From: CALAED01 sp035765195
GTDB lineage: Bacteria > Actinomycetota > Actinomycetes > Streptosporangiales > Streptosporangiaceae
Assembly (NCBI GenBank): GCA_035765195.1
Contig: DASTYC010000046.1
Span: 62,001 to 126,000, forward strand
DNA length: 64,000 nucleotides
Direction: 5' to 3'
Shown: positions 60,376 through 64,000 of the stretch, piece after piece
Position numbering within the stretch: position 1 is the first letter of the stretch
How the letters are laid out: each line of letters begins with the position of its first letter
Made by a program: the position numbers and the translations under genes
The notes under the pieces: model-generated
What the model saw: the letters and a program-made list of their open reading frames with translations, nothing else
Database searches by the model: none
Told to the model about the DNA's origin: nothing

Positions 60376-61047
60376 CTAGGCGTTCACCGTTTCCACCTGG
60401 ATCGGCAACGCGCTGCGCCGCCACTCGGGCAGTCCCCCGTCCAGCGGCCGGGCCAGATAACCGTGGTCGCGCAGCAGGCGGACCGCCTCAGGCGCGAAGA
60501 CACAGTAGCGACTCCGGCAGTAGGCGACAACGTTGGCCCCGATCGGCAGTTCGGCCAGGCGGGCCCGCAATTGGTCGTGCGGCACGTTGATCGCGCCGGC
60601 GATGTGACCCGCGGCGTACTCGGCCGGCGGCCGGACGTCCACGACGACGATATCGCCCTCCTGCAGGCGCCGGGCCAGTTCATCTTGGGCTATCGGCTCC
60701 AGCGCCGCCACGTCGCCCAGGTAGTCTCGCGCCGCCCGCTCGACCTCGCCCATACGGACGCCGGCGAACCGTTGGACCTGTTCGACAAAGGCGCCGACCT
60801 CGTCGTCGGCGAGCCGGTAGAACACCCGTGTCCCCGCCCGCCGAGTCGCCAGCAGGCCGGCCGAGGCCAGCACCTTCAGCTGGGCCGAGGTGTTGCCGAC
60901 CTTCATCCCGGCTTCCTCGGCCAGCTCTTCCACGCTGCACTCGCGCTGAGCCAGCAGGTCCAAGAGGATAAGGCGCGCCGGATTGGCAAGCGCCTTGCCA
61001 ATTCTCGCAAACTGCTCGTATAGCGCTAACTTCCGCGTATCAGGCAT
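60376..61047 (-). CDS. ArsR regulator fused to a rhodanese domain
   Basis: A 223-residue fusion. Residues about 10-100 are an ArsR winged helix (IGKALANPARLILLDLLAQRECSVEELAEEAGMKVGNTSAQLKVLASAGLLATRRAGTRVFYRLAD) with a cysteine in RECSVEEL. Residues about 115-220 are a rhodanese domain (GDIVVVDVRPPAEYAAGHIAGAINVPHDQL, active loop VAYCRSRYCVFAPEAV with catalytic Cys, LDGGLPEWR). Such proteins sense or handle persulfide sulfur and control sulfide-detoxification genes. Two copies of a 12-bp repeat lie right upstream. The ribosome site is weak. Confidence 0.9.
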   Translation of the reverse strand: MPDTRKLALYEQFARIGKALANPARLILLDLLAQRECSVEELAEEAGMKVGNTSAQLKVLASAGLLATRRAGTRVFYRLADDEVGAFVEQVQRFAGVRMGEVERAARDYLGDVAALEPIAQDELARRLQEGDIVVVDVRPPAEYAAGHIAGAINVPHDQLRARLAELPIGANVVAYCRSRYCVFAPEAVRLLRDHGYLARPLDGGLPEWRRSALPIQVETVNA

Positions 61048-61055
61048 GGGTCAAT

Positions 61056-61079
61056 TCCAGTCTCTAATCCAGTCTCTAA
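61056..61079. repeat. two tandem 12-bp units upstream of ArsR-rhodanese
   Basis: TCCAGTCTCTAA occurs twice in direct succession (61056-61067, 61068-61079), nine bases upstream of the start codon. The position suits a binding site for the encoded regulator. Confidence 0.6.
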
Positions 61080-61405
61080 AAAACGACTTATCCGGGAAAG
61101 CGCGGCTCAAGGCCATCGGCGCCGCAGAGAGACCGCGGGCCGCGGGCCGCCCTCGGGTGTCACCGGCCCTCGCCCGCGTCCCGGCGGCCGTCGTCCCGTT
61201 CATCGAACTCGCCGGCCGAACGGCGCATTCGGTCGACTCGACAACGAGGGAGCGCCGCCGGACGATGTTCACGCTCATCGCCGAGCGCCGCGGAGCCATT
61301 CCCAACGCGACGAACGCCAATGCGGACTGCTTTGCCGCGTCGGCCGCGATCGCGACCACCGGGCGCAGATATCGTCGAGCCGCGCCCAGGCCCGCCGAAC
61401 CTCGC

Positions 61406-61576
61406 CTATCCATCGGAATGCCCGGCATTTGTCAACATCGACAAAGAGGTGAGGGAGTCGCCTTCCTCAGGATCCTCGGGCCACCCCGGAAAATACAGGA
61501 CCACACCCGCGCAGGCGGCAATGCTGAACCAAAAAGCCGCCTCGTGAAAATCTAATTTCCGCAGCAATCCCAGCAC
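61406..61576 (-). CDS. 56-residue single-pass membrane protein
   Basis: A short gene: GTG with GGAAAGGACAG upstream, coding MLGLLRKLDFHEAAFWFSIAAC, a hydrophobic segment that continues to about residue 32 (VVLYF), then an acidic tail (PGWPEDPEEGDSL). One membrane helix with a short basic N-terminus is predicted. It is upstream of the ArsR-rhodanese gene on the same strand with a 358-base gap. Codon use is reasonable and the ribosome site good, but I do not recognise the protein. Confidence 0.5.
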   Translation of the reverse strand: MLGLLRKLDFHEAAFWFSIAACAGVVLYFPGWPEDPEEGDSLTSLSMLTNAGHSDG

Positions 61577-62169
61577 GCGTCTGTCCTTTCCATCCGGTCC
61601 AGCCGGCGGAACCCCGCGGACCCACGGCGTGCTCGCGCGTCGCGAACGGACGACATGACGTGAAAGTCGCCCTCATCGACCGCGATCGCCGTCCGTGACG
61701 ACCCCGGCGGGCCGGCCGCGCGGTCGCCATCCCAGGTTGGCCGGGCGTTCGGCGGGAAGCATGAACCGGAACCCGCGAGACCACCTGACTAACAATTTCT
61801 ATAGTCTTTAGCTTTATCTTGAGTGCGCCGGGGCACGCTGTCAACGTCCGGGCAGCGGTCGCCTCGCCGCGCCGCACCGATGCCCGCCGCGCGGCGCGAC
61901 CCTTACTCTTGTCAGGCGACCTCGGTAAGCCGTAACGTACTGTTAGTGAAGGCTTACCAATGTGACGGCGAGCGATCACGCCGGCACTGCGTTAAGGCCG
62001 CACCGCTGGGATCCGTTTCAGTCGCGTTCACGGGCCGGACGGGACTCATGAACAGGCCCCAGCCCCTTCGACCGGGTCCGTCGCCTCCAGCCGCAAGGCG
62101 GAGCGGGGGAAGCCGCCGACCGCGCGCACGGCGGCGTAACGCTACATCGGAGCCCAGGGAGGACAGGCC
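61577..62169. other. intergenic region with one dyad
   Basis: No supported gene. It contains the GACTA-N10-TAGTC dyad at 61787-61806 and probably the promoters of the small membrane protein (minus) and the CalC-like gene (plus). The stretch 61048-61405 is likewise without a supported gene; a 125-codon minus-strand frame there looks unconvincing. Confidence 0.55.
61787..61806. promoter_or_regulatory. GACTA-N10-TAGTC dyad
   Basis: GACTAACAATTTCTATAGTC has perfect 5-base inverted ends and the AATTTCTATAGTC core seen, in either direction, at 10012, 14983, 25802 and 52137. It sits in a long intergenic region 364 bases before the CalC-like gene and 211 bases before the small membrane protein gene. 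Confidence 0.55.
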
Positions 62170-62652
62170 ATGACCCAGCCCGTCGGCGTGAAGGACGCCG
62201 TCCGCCAGGCGATCGTCGTCCCGGCGACCCCTGACCACGCGTTCAAGGTGTTCACCGAGCACCTCGGCGCATGGTGGCCCCGCGAGTACAGCATCGGCGC
62301 GGCCGAGATGGCCGACTTCGTCGTCGAGCCGACGGCCGGCGGCCGCTGGTACGAGCTCGGGGTGGACGGCACCGAATGCGACACCGGCCGCGTCACCGCG
62401 TACGAACCTCCGGACCGCATCGTGCTGGCCTGGCACCTCAACGGCAACTGGCAGTTCGATCCCGACCCCGATCACGCGAGCGAGGTCGAGGTGCGCTTCA
62501 TCCCCGACGGGGAGGGCCGCACCCGGGTCGAGCTCGAGCACCGCCACTTCGAGCGGCACGGCGCCGACGCGTCGCTCATCCGCAGCGCCGTGGAATCTAG
62601 AGGCGGCTGGGGTCACTGCCTGGCGGCCTTCCTGGTCCACCTCGAGGCGTGA
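62170..62652 (+). CDS. SRPBCC/AHSA1-type protein, CalC-like
   Basis: A 160-residue protein, ATG behind GGGAGGAC. Pattern: VPATPDHAFKVFTEHLGAWWP, GGRWYELGVDGTECDTGRVTAYEPPDRIVLAWHLNGNW, FIPDGEGRTRVELEHRHFERHG and GGWGHCLAAFLVHL. This order of motifs (WWP, GGRWYE, W-LNG, TRV-EH-HF) is that of the CalC branch of the START/AHSA1 superfamily. CalC protects the calicheamicin producer by being cut at a glycine in place of DNA. Since an enediyne synthase lies in the window, self-sacrifice resistance is the leading idea; general AHSA1 proteins share the fold, so it is not proven. Confidence 0.82.
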   Translation: MTQPVGVKDAVRQAIVVPATPDHAFKVFTEHLGAWWPREYSIGAAEMADFVVEPTAGGRWYELGVDGTECDTGRVTAYEPPDRIVLAWHLNGNWQFDPDPDHASEVEVRFIPDGEGRTRVELEHRHFERHGADASLIRSAVESRGGWGHCLAAFLVHLEA

Positions 62653-62800
62653 GCGCGCGCCCGGAGATCGGCCGCGCAACGCCCCGAGGGCCTGTTTTCG
62701 ATCCCGCCCGATGCGGCGCACCGGCAGAGTAACGCCCAACGGCGGGCGCGTGGGGGTTCAAACCGGCGAGCGACCTTCATCGGGCAGGCGGTGGCGCCCG

Positions 62801-63628
62801 CTACTTGCGCCTGATCACGGCGAGCCAGGCCTGAGCCTGGGTGACGCCGTGGATCAGGTTGAGGTCGAAGGTGTCGGCGGTGAGCGATTCGACGATCAAC
62901 CCGTGGTTGAACTCCGCGCGCAGCTCGTCCTCACGGAACCGGCGTGGACCCCAATCGCCCGGCTGCCGGTCGCTGAAGCACATGAGGTAGCAGGCGCCGC
63001 CAGGCCGCAGCACGGACGCGAGGGCCGCGACGTACCTGGCCCTGTCCTCCTCGTCGAACACGTGAAAAACGCCGCTGTCGATCACGGTGTCGACGGTGAG
63101 GCCCTGGCGCGGCAGATCGAGTGCGTCGGCGACCTCGAACCGCACGCTCAGACCACGCTGGGCCGCCTTCGCGCGGGCACACGCGATAGCGGTCGGCGCG
63201 AGGTCCATGCCGATGACGTCGGCGCCGCGGCTCGCCGCGAGCAGCGCATGCTCGCCGGTGCCGCAGCCCGCGTCGAGCACGCGGCCGGTAAAGCGGCCTT
63301 CGTCCGCCAGCCGCACGAAAGTCGGCTGCGGCCGGCCGATGTCCCACGGCGGCGGAGCGGCCCCGGTGTAGCTGTCGTCCCAAGACTCTTTCATGTCGCG
63401 AGCGGTGACAACGAAGGCCTCCTCGCCCTTGGCGATCACGACCACCAGCAGGTGGCGGCCCGCGGACGTGAGGCCATAGACCAGGGTCGTGCCTTCCCGG
63501 CCGGGAGCAGACCAGTAAGGGTACTCGAGGACCGCTTCCCGCACTTCGTCCAGGCTCACGCCGTCAGCGGCGACATGGTCGTCTGACCAGTTACTCTCCC
63601 GGACCGCCTTGAACAGATCATGCGGCAT
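62801..63628 (-). CDS. SAM methyltransferase with N-terminal toxin-like domain
   Basis: A 275-residue protein, ATG behind AAGGAG. Residues 1-80 (SLDEVREAVLEYPYWSAPGREGTTLVYGLTSAGRHLLVVVIAKGEEAFVVTARDMKESW) resemble the BrnT/DUF4258-like RNase toxin fold (...RYLLVV...VVTARDM). Residues about 95-275 are a class I methyltransferase of the thiopurine/tellurite-resistance type (GRVLDAGCGTGEHALLAASRGADVIGMDLAPTAIACARAKA; DTVIDSGVFHVFDEEDRARYVAAL). Such enzymes methylate thiols, thiopurines, selenium or tellurium. The fusion is unusual. An A/T-rich palindrome at 63679-63696 is upstream. Confidence 0.82.
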   Translation of the reverse strand: MPHDLFKAVRESNWSDDHVAADGVSLDEVREAVLEYPYWSAPGREGTTLVYGLTSAGRHLLVVVIAKGEEAFVVTARDMKESWDDSYTGAAPPPWDIGRPQPTFVRLADEGRFTGRVLDAGCGTGEHALLAASRGADVIGMDLAPTAIACARAKAAQRGLSVRFEVADALDLPRQGLTVDTVIDSGVFHVFDEEDRARYVAALASVLRPGGACYLMCFSDRQPGDWGPRRFREDELRAEFNHGLIVESLTADTFDLNLIHGVTQAQAWLAVIRRK

Positions 63629-63678
63629 CGTGTTCTCCTTCGGGTAACCATTCGAACAACGCAGGGTGATGGAAAAAT

Positions 63679-63696
63679 CTATAGCGCTATCCATAG
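63679..63696. promoter_or_regulatory. palindrome CTATAGCGCTATCCATAG
   Basis: ATAGCGCTAT (63681-63690) is a perfect 10-base palindrome, extended by CT on the left and CCATAG on the right. It is 51 bases upstream of the methyltransferase ATG, and the minus-strand TATAGA within it could serve as the -10 element. Confidence 0.5.
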
Positions 63697-63773
63697 GTTA
63701 ACGGAACCCTCCTGAGAGAACCACACAGCTGATACATGATTCTCAAGCGCAACTCAGAGAACCCGGCCACTAC

Positions 63774-63839
63774 CCACGTCCTCGCCACGTCCTCGCCACG
63801 TCCTCGCCACGTCCTCGCCACGTCCTCGCCACGTCCTCG
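63774..63839. repeat. six tandem 11-bp units
   Basis: CCACGTCCTCG is repeated six times without interruption. The unit length of 11 and the lack of spacers exclude a CRISPR array. The surrounding 63629-64000 has no supported gene. Confidence 0.9.
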
Positions 63840-63876
63840 CCGAGGTCGCGTTCACGACCGGTGACCGGCACCGTGC

Positions 63877-64000
63877 GTTGAACGCTTGCGAGCCGGCCGG
63901 CACGTGGCGTCAAGTGAGATCACGTGTCCGCCGAGACCGGGTGGCGCCGCCCGTCCCCGGCTTCGGGACCCATCGCGGCACGGGTGAGTTGAACGCTTGC
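63877..64000. repeat. direct repeat GTTGAACGCTTGC
   Basis: GTTGAACGCTTGC occurs at 63877-63889 and again at 63988-64000, the last bases of the window. GTTGAAC is the complement of GTTCAAC, a StrR-box half-site. The repeat may continue beyond the window. Confidence 0.55.

Noticed and set aside
61051..61428. 125-codon minus-strand frame just upstream of the ArsR-rhodanese gene
   Set aside because: Its start codon has no ribosome site, third-position GC is only moderate and no domain is seen; the space is more likely leader or regulatory DNA.
61406..61437. TTGACA-N17-TGGATA with AATGCC/GGCATT dyad as promoter of the ArsR-rhodanese gene
   Set aside because: It lies inside the 3' end of the small membrane protein gene and the -10 is poor; kept only as a remote possibility.
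63774..63839. CRISPR array
   Set aside because: The units are 11 bp and contiguous with no spacers and no cas genes nearby.

Overview
The window is high-GC DNA with G/C-rich third codon positions, many GTG starts, GTGA/ATGA stop-start overlaps and actinomycete-type regulators. It is most likely from a filamentous actinomycete; genus cannot be told from the sequence. About 55 genes can be supported.

Layout. 0-8 kb: end of a flavin reductase gene, a TAT lipoprotein of the glucuronyl C5-epimerase family, an RCK channel-like protein, a DsrE-like protein, and a probable catabolic unit (IclR regulator, cupin, AceE-like transketolase). 8-10.5 kb: a stress block with Hsp20 between two MerR-type regulators and a clear promoter/operator. 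10.5-15.8 kb: SRPBCC protein, a CRTAC1/UnbV-type repeat protein, a vanadium-haloperoxidase-type enzyme and an HxlR regulator. 15.9-19.6 kb: a selenoneine gene set. senA and senB overlap on the + strand, and a divergent selenophosphate synthetase gene (senC/selD) carries an in-frame TGA at the catalytic selenocysteine position, so it must be annotated upstream of its apparent TTG start. 19.6-24.2 kb: four minus-strand genes (two flavin-dependent acyl-CoA-dehydrogenase-fold enzymes, a PhnD-like binding protein without signal peptide, and a diiron protein with a cysteine-less TusA-like N-terminus). 24.3-33.5 kb: regulators, SRPBCC, MFS exporter, P450, VOC protein, methyltransferase and an unusual tRNA-like gene with a UAA anticodon.

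33.5-44.7 kb holds a complete enediyne core in canonical order: E3 (DUF1702), E4 (UnbV), E5 (UnbU), the iterative enediyne polyketide synthase, E10 thioesterase and an E6-type flavin reductase, nearly all translationally coupled. 45-55.7 kb is dominated by sulfur-type genes: rhodanese, AhpD-like protein, SQR-like flavoprotein, DsrE-like protein, a PhnDCE-like ABC transporter, two small conserved proteins, a methyltransferase, a MalY/PatB-type C-S lyase and a UbiB-like kinase, mostly in one long minus-strand run. 55.8-64 kb has an esterase, a StrR-like pathway regulator, a second copy of one of the unknown proteins, an ArsR-rhodanese fusion with a 56-residue membrane protein upstream, a CalC-like SRPBCC protein and a methyltransferase with a toxin-like N-terminal domain.

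Reading as a whole (inference): an enediyne cluster with a large sulfur-handling complement, candidate self-sacrifice resistance proteins (CalC type) and a StrR-like activator, next to a selenium-metabolite cluster. The sulfur genes plus a C-S lyase and methyltransferase suggest a sulfur-containing warhead or trigger. Two families of dyad sequences recur in promoters across the window and point to shared regulation.
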